Notes: a model not told the origin generated them from the letters alone. DNA of 64,000 nucleotides from Leptobrachium leishanense (GCA_009667805.1 CM019067.1:163171073-163235072); one strand, 5' to 3'. Positions 46,211 through 57,778 are shown, counted from the stretch's first letter. A program made the numbers and translations.

Positions 46211-46598
46211 CGCTCAGCCGGACCACTTTAATACGTTATTGTGGTCAGGGTGCATAGTGTCGATTTAAGCCTCTGTACTAAAAGAGATACATCAGCATCC
46301 CAACAGCCCCCTGAAAGGAAAGAAATACAACAGAAAGTATTCTGGTTACAGATGGAAATACATATATCACAGCCATAATTTACATCAAACATTCATTTCT
46401 CATTGATATATAACTGGGGACCAAACCATATTTTTATGATATTGTTGCAAGTAAGGAATGTTTCACACAGGTTTTGCATAGAACACATTGAGCTTATCTT
46501 TTGTTTGAAAGTAATGTCAGACCTTAGTCAAAAAATCCCAAAAAATTTTCATTTTTTATGACCCTTTCTCCATAGATGGTCATAGGGCTCTAAACTAG
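46211..46598. other. Non-genic DNA
   Basis: Nothing recognised. Confidence 0.5.
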
Positions 46599-47437
46599 CA
46601 GGGTTATTCAAAGAGCTCCGAATTGGGGCCGAAAGGTAACCGAACGCTGAAATTCAGTGTACGGTTACCTTTCCTGGCCATTCGGCTATCCAGAGAGCAG
46701 GCAGTTCTCCAAATGTTGGTGAATTGCCTGCACATACGGTGCCTGTTCGTTGCCTGTTCGAGGGCAGTGAAATCCCCATAGAGAAGCAATGCTTCATCTA
46801 TTCAGAGAACAAAAACCAGCAGTGAAAAGCTGCCGAATTGCCCTGCTGTTCAGTGGTTTAATTCGACAGGTTTATTCAGGCGAATCCCATAGACTTCAAT
46901 GTTCAAAATATTCCCGCTTTAATTCAATATCTAATAAACTGTTCATTATAATATTCTGCAGTAAAAAAATTGCAAACATTTTGTTTTTTTAATTTTTCTG
47001 TAACAGACCTTTTTATTACCATTCACTGGATCTTAAGTGTAAATTTCAAACATTTTTGTTCTGTAGTTTCTTTGCAAACAGCGTTTCACTTTTCAAACAT
47101 TCAAGAGAACAGGTTTTTTTCTTCACTCCATTCGTCTGCGGTGTGGGGTTTTTCCGGCAGCTGCTCTGCGCTCTCATCAGCTCCTGCTCAGGTTTTTCCG
47201 ACATGTTCGGCGGGGTTAATCCAGATGTTTTTGCGGGTTTCGGTGAGCCGTCGCCGGGTTTTGAGATGAGTTTTCGGTGGGTTTGCGTCATCTTTTCCCT
47301 GCATTACGACAGCCCTGTGGTGCTTGCTGAATACACCGTAGGGTCGCCGAAATGGGATTGCCAAATCGCGCCAAATTGAAGGGAACGAAAAGTCACCGGA
47401 CGTGCAGTGACTTTTCGATTCTCTTTGAATAACCCTG
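46599..47437 (+). mobile_element. CAGGGTTATTCA-family element, copy 4, full length
   Basis: An 839-bp element from CAGGGTTATTCAAAGAG to CTCTTTGAATAACCCTG. TAG lies outside each end (46596-46598, 47438-47440). The interior shares the AATATCTAATAAAC and ATAATATTCTGCAGT core with the hAT at 13412-16725, and TTTGCAAACAGCGTTTCA with other families here. Non-coding. Open frames are in T-rich DNA. Confidence 0.75.
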
Positions 47438-47440
47438 TAG

Positions 47441-48800
47441 GAGTCTCTAAGTCTGATCCCCAGATGCTGATGGTCTACAATTTCCAAAATTCCTTTGATG
47501 CAAAACACAGCAGGATAATGATGGGAGTTGTAGTTCAGCAACATCTAGGGGGCCAGAGATTTTGATCCCATCTCTAAACAAAGTATTCATGCATTCAGAA
47601 TCAGAAAAAATTAAAATAAAATTGACTTTTATTTTTTTATATCTGTAAATTCACATAGAAAGGTCTATGTTTAGCTACATACATTTGTAAACGTTACTTC
47701 ATAAAATGGAACTATTTTGGTATTAAACCATCCCACCTTTCAGCCACTAATCAACAAGATAATAAATCAGCTTTAACAACCTAACATATAGACCTCCTAT
47801 GGTGAACAAATGCAGTGCTTCCTTGGCTTAGGGTCATTAAGAATGTAATGGACTCTTAAAAAACAGATCTGGAGGTACAAATCAAATTTTCCTAATGTAC
47901 TAGTTAATGAAGCCATTGTACAGGCAATTACTAGGAAGGGACTAGTCTCCACTAGAAGAATAAAATGTATTGTGTTTTTATTCTACTCATGTTACTGTTA
48001 ACAGCTTGTGGGGATTATAAAATGCAAATGTTTTGAAAATTATTTTACACATATTGCAGAGTGATTAAAACATGTAGTATATGTTATGGTTACATGTTAC
48101 TTTTTTAATTAAAGATAAATGAATCTTTAGTTAATATAAATTGGAAATTCTGTTAACATGTATTTATTTTAAACATAATCTTATATTGATATTTATTAAT
48201 AGGAATTATTAATTTGCAAGCTTTGTGGATAGAGATACATTTCATAAACATATGCAATATAACATTTTGAACTAGGGCATGGATTTAATTCTATTGGATG
48301 CTTTTTAGAAAAAAATATTGTTTGCTGATCCATTTGAAAAAAAAATTGTGTAGAGCTTATATTCGATAAATGCCCCGCTTCGTAAAAAATACGGCTAGTA
48401 AAACGGTCTAAAAATCATATTTTCAGCCAGTGTCCTACAGATTTGTGCCTTTACATGTGACTATAAGAAATAACAGTTGTTTTAGAAAAAGATTTCAGTC
48501 TAATTCCTTCTATATCCTTGCCTTAAAATCAATTTCTCAACACCTCTCAGCATTTGATATGTTTTTTTAGGAAATAGACATACTCATAAATTCTAATTGA
48601 ATTTAGCTAGTATTTCCATTGAAAAGTAAGGCCACAAGAGCAGATTATAAAAAAAAAATCATCATCTGCTAGGTGTTTTTAAAATCTTTTATAGTATGTT
48701 TATAAAATCATTTATAGTATGTTTAAGTGAAGTGCATTGTATATTGTATATATGTGTGTATATACTGTATTGTATATATACGTATATACTGTATATATAT
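47441..48800. other. AT-rich DNA, no gene seen
   Basis: Ends in a TA/TG-rich microsatellite (48735-48800) that supplied the TA target for Tc1 copy E. No protein-like frame. Confidence 0.6.
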
Positions 48801-48801
48801 A

Positions 48802-50012
48802 CAGTACTGTGCAAAAGTTTTAGGCAGGTGTGGAAAAAAATGCTGTAAACAAAGAATGCTTTCATAAAATATAAATCATTGTTTATTTCTATCAATTTGC
48901 AAAAAATGCAAAGTGAGCGAACAAAAGAAAAATTAAATCAAATCAATATTTGGTGTTACTACCTTTTGCCGTCAAACCAGCATCAATTCTCATAGGTACA
49001 CTTGCACAAAGTCAGGGATTTTGTAGGATTATAGTCAGGTGTATGATCAACCAATTATACCAAACAGGTGCTAATGATCATCAATGTCACATGTAGGTTG
49101 AAACTCAGTCATGAACTGAAACAGAAACAGCTATGTAGGAGGCTTAACACTGGGTGAGGAACAGCCAAACCCTGCTACCAAGGTGAGGTTGTGAAAGACA
49201 GTTTCAGGTCATGGCAAGATTGAGCACAGCAACAAGACACAAGGTAGGTATACTGCATCAACAAGGTCTCTCCCAGACAAAGATTTCAAAGCAGACTGGG
49301 GTTTCAAGATGTGCTGTTCAAGCTCTTTTGAAGAAGCACAAAGAAACGGGCAACATTGAGGATCGTAGACGCAGTGGTCGGCCAAGGAAACTTAGTGAAG
49401 CAGATGAAAGACAGATCAAGCTTATTGCCATTCTAAATCTGAAGATGTCCAGCAGTGCCATCAGCTCAGAACTGGCAGAAACCAGTGGGACCCATGTAAA
49501 CCCATCTACTGTCTAGAGAAGTCTGGCCAGAAGTGGTCTTCATGGAAGAGTTGCAGCCAAAAAGCCATACCTCTGACGTGGGAACAAGGCCAAGCGACTA
49601 AAGTATGCATGAAAACATAGGAACTGGGGTGCAGAACAATGGCAGCAGGTGCTCTGGACTGTTGAGTCAAAATTTAAAATATTTGGCTGTAGCAGAGGGC
49701 AGTTTGTTCGTCGAAGGGCTGAAGAGCGGTACAATAATGAGCGTCTGCAGGCAACAGTGTAGCATGGTGGAGGTTCCTCGAACGTTTGGGGCTGCATTTC
49801 TGCAAATGGAGTTGGAGATTTTTGGTCAGGATTAATGGTGTTCTCAATACTGAGAAATACAGGCAGATACTTATCCATCATGCAATACCATCAGAGAGGC
49901 GTATGATTGGCCCCAAATTTATTCTGCAGCAGGACAACGACCCCAAACATACAGCCAAAGTCATTAAGAACTATCTTCAGCGTAAAGAAGAACAAGAAGT
50001 ACTGGAAGTGAT
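48802..50012 (+). mobile_element. Tc1/mariner element, copy E, interrupted
   Basis: Left end CAGTACTGTGCAAAAGTTTT preceded by TA (48800-48801), a third Tc1 family in the window. The right half is missing: at 50013 the TAGGGATGAGC end of a hAT begins inside the transposase coding sequence. No continuation of this Tc1 was found further right. Confidence 0.85.
49211..50010 (+). pseudogene. Tc1 transposase pseudogene, copy E, truncated
   Basis: Starts MARLSTATRHKVG at 49211, with the helix-turn-helix segment LSQTKISKQTGVSRCAVQALL and a GRPRK AT-hook. A stop at 49516 ends the first open part. Remnants then pass through several stops: VLWTVESKFKIFG, where the expected first catalytic Asp appears as Val in WTVE, and later ILQQDNDPKHTAK with the second Asp. 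The Glu part is gone, cut off by the hAT insertion after QEVLEV. Confidence 0.85.
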
Positions 50013-50239
50013 TAGGGATGAGCCGAACACCCCCGAATTCGATTCGCATTCGAACTCGAACTTTCCAAATGTTCGAACCCGAACTCAATACAAGTCAATG
50101 GGACTCAAAATTCGATTTTTAGAGTGCCCTCCAAGAGGGCATATATGCTAGATATTTGCCATAAAAGTTGTATGGGGGTCCGGGTAGTGCCCTGGGGGAC
50201 AGGAAACAAGGACAAAAAGTTAAAAAAAAATGTTTTTAA

Positions 50240-51407
50240 CCCTTTCGCTGCTGAGCCTTTTCACACCTCTGTGCTGAGCTCATTTTTACCGGTTTCGCTC
50301 ATCATGTTTAACCGCGTTTTGAAGCCTTATTTTAATATATGATCCAGACATATTATATATCGTTCTTTCCGGCAGACTCGGCAGATTCATAATATGTCAT
50401 TATTATATGTATACATTATGTCCTGTCTGTATATTAGAACAAAAAATGCAATAAAATTAGAATTTTCAATAATTTACAATGTGTAAAGTGTTTTTTTTCA
50501 CATTTTAACATGTGAGCATTTGTGGTTATATTTTCTATGGGGTGCGCTTGTTAAAAAAATTAGAAATGGGGAATCGTTACTTTTTTTGGGGAAAATTACG
50601 TGTTTTTTAGCAAACACCCCCATAGAAAAAAATCGATAGTGCAGCATCATTGTTCACATTATAATTGAAATGGGAACAATATTGTTGCACTAATACAACG
50701 AAATAAAAACAACAAAAATTTTTTTTTATTTTTTTTTAAATTTAAATTTATTTTTTTTAATTTTATTTTTATTTTTAATTATTTTTTTTACATTTTACAT
50801 GGTCATGTTTGGTGTCATTGGAAAGGCCACGCTCTGGCCGTTCCAATGATAGCAAACATTAACCCCTAACCCCTAACATTAACCCTCACGGATCGGGAGA
50901 TAGGGGGTTCATTGGAACCCCCTATCTCCACCATAGGTGGCAGCAAGGGGTTAATTTCAAAACTGGCGCCATCGTGCTCTGCGTGATGACGCCAGTGATT
51001 AGGGGGATATCCCGGAAGCTTGGCCGACATCCAAGATGTCGGCTAGCTCCGGGAGGGGACTGCGATACGGCGCATGTTAGCGCCATATCGCGATCCAGCC
51101 CCCTAGGGGTTAAAGACAGCCGCTGCTTGGAAGGACCTCCCCCCCTCCCCTTCAGGCACCTTCCCTGCAATGGCGGGGGGATGCCTGAAATAGACGTCAT
51201 CGCGCATGCGCGATGACGCCTATCGTGCCTGCCGGGGTCCCGGAGGCTGGGCTGACATCGATGATGTCAGCCCGCACCGGGGGGCCGCGCGATCGGCCGG
51301 AATACCGGCCGATCGCGGCTGCAAAGGGAGGACGCACTGAGCGCGTCCTCCGCAGCTAAGTAGACATGCGGGTGGACGCGCTGAGCGCATCCACCGCATT
51401 GAAAGGG
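50240..51407. mobile_element. piggyBac-like non-autonomous element, copy 2
   Basis: An 1168-bp element with ends CCCTTTCGCTGC and CGCATTGAAAGGG, flanked by TTAA (50236-50239, 51408-51411). The sibling hAT at 13412 has the uninterrupted site (CGTTTTTAAAGGGAG at about 13654), proving a precise TTAA insertion. The order of AT-rich and GC-rich halves is inverted relative to copies 1 and 3. The GC-rich half contains GGACGCGCTGAGCGCATCC and a second palindrome of this type. No transposase. Confidence 0.9.
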
Positions 51408-52489
51408 TTAAAGGGACAGTGAGTTTTCCATGAAATAAGGGTTAAAAATAAAAACAAAAAATTCCTTCAAATATCGTGCCTAGGAGGTCCCCATAACCTG
51501 TCCGTGAAGTGGTGGATTTCTAGGATGTATAGAAACATTTAAAAACAAAAAAATGACGTTTCAAATGACGGTAAATGCTTTTCCTTGAATCTATTCATAA
51601 ACAACTGCTTGGGGCAGCAGCCTGTATAAAAAGACATTTTAGGACGCGCAGAAAAAGTTTAGTGATTTTTTGGCTAAATTATGGTGAAACTTATGCAGGC
51701 TTTGGATGAAAGCAGAGCCGTAGATAGCTCCTTTTGCAACCAAGGCAAAAACAGAAAATTGTGCCCCCCACATAATTTTAAAAATCAGTCTCCGACCAGT
51801 GGCGCAGTGCTAAGCTCCTGAATGCTCCCCGCGACCAGAAGCAGTGGATTGGACCACCCTTTGCGCTGTGGGATGAGAGGCAAGTATCTGATTTTTGGGG
51901 GGTACCAGCTGGTGCTGACTGATTCTGCAGAAGAAGCATCAGTTAGCACCAGCGTCTAGCTGTGGGTAACTTTTAAGAAGCCACAATGGGGTGTAATTAG
52001 CATTAGGACTTTGTAATCCTAACGCTAATTACTCTTTGCGTTCCCCATGTTAAGTATAGCGAGTGCAAAGTACAGTAACCTCACACTGAAAAGCACAATC
52101 TCCTGGATTTTTTAACCAGTTACTGTTAGGATTGTAATATGAGGGTCCTGAACTAGGAAAAAAAATTGGTCTCTATGAGAAAGAGACCCCTCCAGGCCCC
52201 ATTATAGACTAGTGTAATGGATCCTAGAGGGGTCTCACTAACAGAGGCGCTCAATGTTTTACACTGTCTTTAAGGAGCATCTCTGTTAGTGAGACCCTTC
52301 TTTAAGGACCATAACGCATTCAAAATAAAACATGTAACTCCATATATTTTCTGATGACACTTGTAGCACACTGCCTTCAACTCCTATCACTCTCAGACAG
52401 TCCTCCATATACTCTAGGGGTGCCTGTGAGTGATTGGAGTTGTAGACAGTGTGCTGGAAGTGTTAGACAATAGTATATGTAATGTGCAG

Positions 52490-52745
52490 TGTGTATGAGC
52501 GTATTACAGAGCTCCACGGCAATAAAATTCAGGATCATACACACTGCACATTACTGTGATTTTTATTGCTGTGGAGCTCTGTGATACGCTCATACACACT
52601 GCACATTACTGTGAGTTTTATTGCTGTTGAGCTCTGTGGTACGCTCATACACACTGCCTGTTACCGCATATCACAGAGCTCTACAGCAATAAAACTCACA
52701 GTAATGTGTGGTATGTATGAGCGTATCACAGAACTCCACAGCAAT
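52490..52745. repeat. Alternating inverted repeats, CACAGAGCTCCACAGCAATAAAA unit
   Basis: About five copies of a unit of roughly 60 bp that contains ATGAGCGTATCACAGAGCTC and CAATAAAA are arranged in both orientations, so the segment can fold into several hairpins. Confidence 0.75.
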
Positions 52746-52807
52746 AAAATTGGAAAATTATAGATAAATTACATATATAAAATGATTTAAATGTATTTTA
52801 ATATTAA

Positions 52808-53098
52808 CCTCCCTGGCGCTATTCCCGAATGTGGCTCGGGGATAAATTTCAGCCCCGAAAACGGTAACCCCGAGCCACACTCGGGCTGGTACATACCTTG
52901 TCCCTGCGTTCCCTCGATGTCCTCCTGCAGTCTCCTCCGGCCGATCACGGCGTCCTGCTTCCGGGTTCCCTACCCTGCGAGCACCGCGACGCAAAGTGGC
53001 GAGTTCAGCGTGAGATTAAAAAAAAAAAACAACAACATTTAAAACAATGTACCGCTTTGACCTACAAAAAGAAACATATAATCAGACTGCCAGGGAGG
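52808..53098. mobile_element. TTAA-flanked MITE (CCTCCCTGGC ends)
   Basis: A 291-bp element with ends CCTCCCTGGCG and TGCCAGGGAGG, flanked by TTAA (52804-52807, 53099-53102). The left part has an internal pair, GTGGCTCGGGG and CCCCGAGCCAC. piggyBac-like by target site. Non-coding. Confidence 0.85.
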
Positions 53099-53529
53099 TT
53101 AAAGTAAATTATGCATTAGAATAGATTATTAAAATAAATTTAGAGATTAGAATGCTTAAAACTAGTAAAAATATTTTTAAATATTAAAATGCATAAAATT
53201 AATATATTTAATAAATAATATTTTAAAAACTATTATATTGATAATTAAATAACCCTTACTGATGGAAGTAAGGTGATATGGAAGGTGAGAGGTGGAGGGC
53301 AGGTTAGGCTTGTGGTGACCCTTGATCACCAGAAAATATTATGGGAGACATGAGTGAAGGGGGGCCAAACAGGAAGGAAGCCCCCAGCTTAATGTGGCAA
53401 TGACTGAGGAATGCAGCCAGGAGGAAGCAAAGGAGAGGGAAAACCAGTGAGTTGACAGGGAGGAGGGAGAGAGAGGGTTAAAGTGAAGAATGTGAGGGAT
53501 GTTAGGGAAGAGACAGGAGAAAGACAGAA

Positions 53530-54035
53530 ATCCCACAGCATCCAGTGTAGCCTCCTCCAGTAGCATCCAGAGCAGCCCCCCTCCAGTAGCATCCAGTGCA
53601 GCCCCCTCCAGTAGCATCCAGAGCAGCCCTCCTCCAGTAGCATCCAGAGCAGCCCTCCTCCAGTAACATACAGAGCAGCCCCCCTCCAGTAGCATCCAGA
53701 GCAGCCCCCCTTCCAGTAGCATTCAGAGCAGCCCCCTCCAGTAGCATCCAGAGCAGCCCCCCTCCAGTAGCATCCAGAGCAGCCCCCCTCCAGTAGCATC
53801 CAAAGCAGCCCCCCTTCCAGTAGCATTCAGAGCAGCCCCCCTCAGTAGCATCCAGATCAGCCCTCCTCCAGTAGCATCCAGAGCAGCCCCCCCTCCAGTA
53901 GCATCCAGAGCAGCCCCCCTCCAGTAGCATCCAGAGCAGCCCTCCTCCATTAGCATACAGAGCAGCCCCCCTCCAGTAGCATACAGACAGAGCAGCCCCC
54001 CCTCCAGTGGCATACAGAGCAGCATCCAGATTCCA
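53530..54035. repeat. Minisatellite, CCAGTAGCATCCAGAGCAGC unit
   Basis: About 19 units of 25-27 bp with the consensus CCTCCAGTAGCATCCAGAGC and a variable C run. Length differences in the C run shift frames, so the long minus-strand frames across it (Gly, Cys, Tyr, Trp rich) are artefacts. Confidence 0.92.
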
Positions 54036-54529
54036 GAGCAACCCCCTCCTCCCTAGCAGCATCCAGAGCTCTGCAGTGTGAGAGGGGCAGTTTATACTTT
54101 AAAAAAGAAAAATCACATTACCAGACCTGCACCTCCATGTTGGGGGTCTCAGTCTCTTTCCTCAGCCTCCTCCCCATCAGCAGGCACGTGCTGCACTGGC
54201 ACAGGATGATGACAGGAGAGTGGGGGAGGAGCCAGACGCCGAAGTCCTGTCTCCAGGCTCACAACACGTTGTGGAAAGGAGGGGGCGCAGGGAGCAGACA
54301 CAGCGCTGATGAAAGTGTGGCAGGGCAATCAGGGGAAATCCCTGGGACTTGCGGTTTGGATTTTTATGCACCCCTGACGGCACTAGCTGCGCTCCTTCAC
54401 AGCTGTGCCATAGGCACGTGCCTCACTCGCCTCACCCTTCCTACGGCCCTGGATGAAAGTAACAATAGGTGCTTTAAAATTGGGCTTTTAGCGTCGGCAA
54501 CAGTGCGGTCACACAGTAACCCCTCTGAG

Positions 54530-55076
54530 GATATGAATCTGGTACAGGCGTCAGTGGCAGTGCACCCAAATATTGTGCCTTTGGTGCCAGGCCAGCAAGT
54601 GCATTCATACAGTAACCCCTCTGTGGTATTGTGGAAGAGTGCAGGGGTGGACCATGCGGTCCTATATTAAAAAGATATGAATCTGTTAAAGGCGTCAGTG
54701 CACCCAGATATTGTGCTTTTGGTGCCAGGCCAGCAAGTGCATTCATACAGTAACCCCTCTGTGGTATTGTGGAAGAGTGCAGGGGTGGACCATGCGGTCC
54801 TATATTAAAAAGATATGAATCTGTTAAAGGCGTCAGTGCACCCAGATATTGTGCTTTTGGTGCCAGGCCAGCAAGTGCATTCATACAGTAACCCCTCTGT
54901 GGTATTATGGAAGAGTGCAGGGGTGGACCATACGGTCCTATATTAAAAAGATATGAATCTGGTAAAGGCGTCAGTGCACCCAGATATTCTGCTTTTGGTG
55001 CCAGACCAGCAAGTGCATTCATACAGTAACCCCTCTGTGGTATTGTGGAAGAGTGCAGGGGTGGACCATGCGGTCA
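54530..55076. repeat. 138-bp tandem repeat, about four units
   Basis: GATATGAATCTG occurs at 54530, 54674, 54812 and 54950, spacings 144, 138 and 138. Units share CATTCATACAGTAACCCCTC and GGGGTGGACCATGCGGTC and are nearly identical, so expansion was recent. It belongs to the hAT begun at 50013. The long minus-strand frame is repeat-derived. Confidence 0.9.
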
Positions 55077-55489
55077 GGGCCGGTGTTAGACTATTTTGCG
55101 CCCTAGGCAAGACCAGCTACTTGCACCCCCCCCCCCAAAAAAAACAAAAAACGACACAACATGAAACTGCTAAATTTCTTTTTATTTAAGAATAAAGTTT
55201 GAAAAGCACCAATAGTAAAGGTAAAATAAATATAAGTAAACTGTATTAAACCATTTTAAATTAACTCTATTAAACAAATTAAAATTAACTGTATTGAACA
55301 AATATAAATTAACAAAAAATAAATAAATAAGAGTTGTCACGTAAGTTTCAATTTCAGACACATCAAAATTTCACTTTCCGTGCCTTATCCTTTTCAAATT
55401 TTCATCATGCGTATATATACATTGCCCAGGCCAGCCCACATCATGCGTATATATATATTGCCCAGGCCAGCCCACATCATGCGTATATA

Positions 55490-57130
55490 CAGTCAGGTCC
55501 AGAAATTTTGGGACAGCGACACAATTCTAACATCTTTGGCTCTACACACCACCACAATGGAGTTGGAATGAAACAAACACAATGTGCTTTAACTGCAGAC
55601 TGTCAGCTTTAATTTGAGGGTATGTACAATCAACTCAGGTGAACGGTGTAGGACTTACAGCAGTTTGCAGATGTGCCTCCCACTTGTTAAGGGACCAAAA
55701 GTAATGGGACAATTGGCTTCTCAGCTGTTCCATGGCCAGGTGTGTGACATTACCCCAATTACAATGTGCAGATAAAAGGCCCAGAGTTAATTTCGAGTGT
55801 GCTATTTGCATTTGGAATCTGTTGCGGTCAACTCTCAAGATGAGATCCAAAGAGCTGTCACTATCAGTGAAGCAAGCCATCATTAGGCTGAAGAAACAAA
55901 ACAAACCCATCAGAGAGATAGCAAGAACATTAGGCTTGGCCAAAACAACTGTTTGGAACATTCTCAAAAAGAAGGAATGCACCGGTGAGCTCAGCAACAC
56001 CAAAAGACCCGGGAGACCACAGAAAACAACTGTGGTGGATGACCGAAGAATTCTTTCCCTGGTGAAGGAAAAACCCTTCGCAACAGTTGGCTAGATCAAG
56101 AACACTCTCCAGGAGGTTGGTGTATGTGTGTCAAAGTCAACAACCAAGAGAAGACTTCACCAGAGTGAATACAGAGGGTTCACCACAAGATGTAAACCAT
56201 TGGTGAGCCTCAAAAACAGAAAGGCCAGATTAGAGTTTGCCAAACAACACCTAACAAAGCCTTCACAGTTCTGGAACCAGATCCTATGGACAGATGAGAC
56301 CAAGATCAACTTGTACCAGAGTGATGGGAAGAGAAGAGTATGGAGAAGGAAAGGAACTGCTCATGATCCTAAACATACCACCTCATCAGTGAAGCATGGT
56401 GGTGGCAGTGTCATGGCGTGGGCATGTATGGCTGCCAATGGAACTGGTTCTCTTGTATTTATTGATGATGTGACTGCTGACAAAAGCAGCAGGATGAATT
56501 CTGATGTGTTTCGGGCAATATTATCTGCTCACATTTAGCCAAATGCTGCAGAACTCATTGGACGGTGCATCACAATGCAGATGGACAATGACCCAAAGCA
56601 TACTGCAAAAGCAACCAAAGAGTTTTTGAAGTGACAGAAGTGGAATGTTATGCAACGGCCAAGTCAATCACCTGACCTGAATCCCATTGAGCATGCATTT
56701 CACTTGCTGAAGACAAAACTGAAGGGAAAATGCCCCAAGAACAAGCAGGAACTGAAGACAGTTGCAGTAGAGGCCTGGCAGAGCATCACCAGGGATGAAA
56801 CCCAGCATCTGGTGATGTCTATGCGTTCCAGACTTCGGGCTGTGATTGACTGCAAAGGATTTGCAACCAAGTATTAAGAAGGGAAAGTTTGATTTATGAT
56901 TATTATTCTGTCCCATTACTTTTGGTCCCTTAACAAATGGGAGGCACATCTGCAAACTGCTGTAAGTCCTACACCGTTCACCTGAGTTGGATGTACATAC
57001 CCTCAAATTAAAGCTGACAGTCTGCAGTTAAAGCACATTGTGTTTGTTTCATTCCAACTCCATTGTGGTGGTGTATAGAGACAAAGATGTTAGAATTGTG
57101 TCGACGTCCAAATATTTGTGGACTTGACTG
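55490..57130 (+). mobile_element. Tc1/mariner element, copy D
   Basis: A 1641-bp element with ends CAGTCAGGTCCAGAAATTTT and GGACTTGACTG, flanked by TA (55488-55489, 57131-57132). Same family as copy B. It sits inside the GCGTATATA-containing minisatellite, whose TA-rich unit offered the target. Confidence 0.94.
55840..56877 (+). pseudogene. Tc1 transposase, single frame with three stops, copy D
   Basis: ATG at 55840 through stop at 56877 is one frame of 345 codons with no indel. Helix-turn-helix IREIARTLGLAKTTVWNIL; AT-hook RPGRP; first Asp in LWTDETK; second in MQMDNDPKH; Glu in DLNPIEHAF. Stops are TAG at 56092 (codon 85, CAG in copy B), TAG at 56536 (codon 233, CAG in copy B) and TGA at 56632 (codon 265). 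It is the best preserved transposase in the window but cannot give a full protein. Confidence 0.93.
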
Positions 57131-57725
57131 TATATATTGCCCAGGCCTGCCCACATCATGCGTATATATATATTGCCAAGGCCAGCCCACAACATGCGTA
57201 TATATTAGACAAAAAAGATAAGGTAGCGCTGATAAATGAATCAATGTAGGAAATCGCTCATACACCTAATGGTCCTTGTTGCTCAACCATCACATAAATA
57301 AACAAAAATTAAAAAATGGTGTTGCGATGTCAATGTCCTTCACAGGATATGGTCAATGTCCCTTTTATAATCTTTTTCTCCAAGTTTTCTTCTTGTGATG
57401 TCCCTCAGAGAAAACACAGAAAGTACATCATAGTGCGACCTATGTATAATAACACATATATATGGATAAGGTGGTAGCACTCACATGTGATAGAACCCTC
57501 CTGGTTCTAGGTATATTCACTGTAGGGATATTGTTGGCTTCCCAATAACCTTTTCAAAGAAGAATCCAGGTTTCCAAGGATGGAGATGGAATAAATTTGC
57601 TTCAGCAAACGCAATTGGAATCAAATGAAGTTCCATGTTGGTGGCTGATGGTGTGGAGATTCTCAAAAAATAAAGAGAAGCTCCAAAGCAAGATTAAAAT
57701 ATTTAATAAAATAAAAACAAATAGA

Positions 57726-57778
57726 CCAGAACGTGTTTCACCAATACATTAAAGTATCACAAGGCTTCCTCAGCTGGC
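57726..57778 (-). ncRNA. Degenerate hammerhead ribozyme motif of the PLE
   Basis: On the minus strand: GCCAG, CTGAGGA (consensus CTGATGA, one change), a stem II region with GCC and GGT at its base, GAAA (57736-57739), ACACGTT, then CTGG pairing with CCAG. Stem III is the two-base-pair form seen in PLE hammerheads. One core base is altered, so cleavage is doubtful. Confidence 0.5.

Larger units (their letters stand above)
51705..54459. mobile_element. hAT-like non-autonomous element (CAGAGCCGTAG ends)
   Basis: Element 51713-54451, left CAGAGCCGTAG, right CTACGGCCCTG, with a perfect 8-bp duplication GATGAAAG (51705-51712, 54452-54459). Length 2739 bp. The interior has no transposase but includes a TTAA element (52808-53098), repeated inverted blocks at 52490-52745, and a minisatellite (53530-54030). 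Confidence 0.92.
50013..55076. mobile_element. hAT-like element (TAGGGATGAGC end), left part with nested insertions
   Basis: Starts TAGGGATGAGCCGAACAC and follows the 13412 hAT closely up to about 51704 (for example AGAGTGCCCTCCAAGAGGGC and CATGAAATAAGGGTTAAAAA). It is interrupted by a piggyBac-like element (50240-51407) and another hAT (51713-54451). It continues after the second insertion with a 138-bp tandem repeat until a different hAT end starts at 55077. No right end was seen in the window. Confidence 0.75.
55077..57203. mobile_element. hAT-like end (CAGGGCCGG) plus minisatellite, hosting Tc1 copy D
   Basis: CAGGGCCGGTGTTAGACTAT at 55077 is a hAT-type left end. AT-rich DNA follows, then a roughly 35-bp unit TATTGCCCAGGCCAGCCCAC with ATCATGCGTATA. 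This unit occurs at 55405-55489 and again at 57131-57203, on both sides of Tc1 copy D. No right end was identified. Confidence 0.55.

Noticed and set aside
53339..54062. Minus-strand frames rich in Gly, Cys, Tyr and Trp
   Set aside because: Translation of the 26-bp minisatellite in several frames.
54305..54350. CTGATGA word on the plus strand
   Set aside because: No GAAAC block at suitable distance and no closing stems.
54474..55022. 182-residue minus-strand frame with internal repeats
   Set aside because: Product of the 138-bp tandem repeat, divisible by three; no start context or family match.
57215..57262. Plus-strand CTGATAA and GAAATCGC words resembling a hammerhead
   Set aside because: Core is off at an invariant position, stem II does not pair, and orientation is opposite to the PLE.
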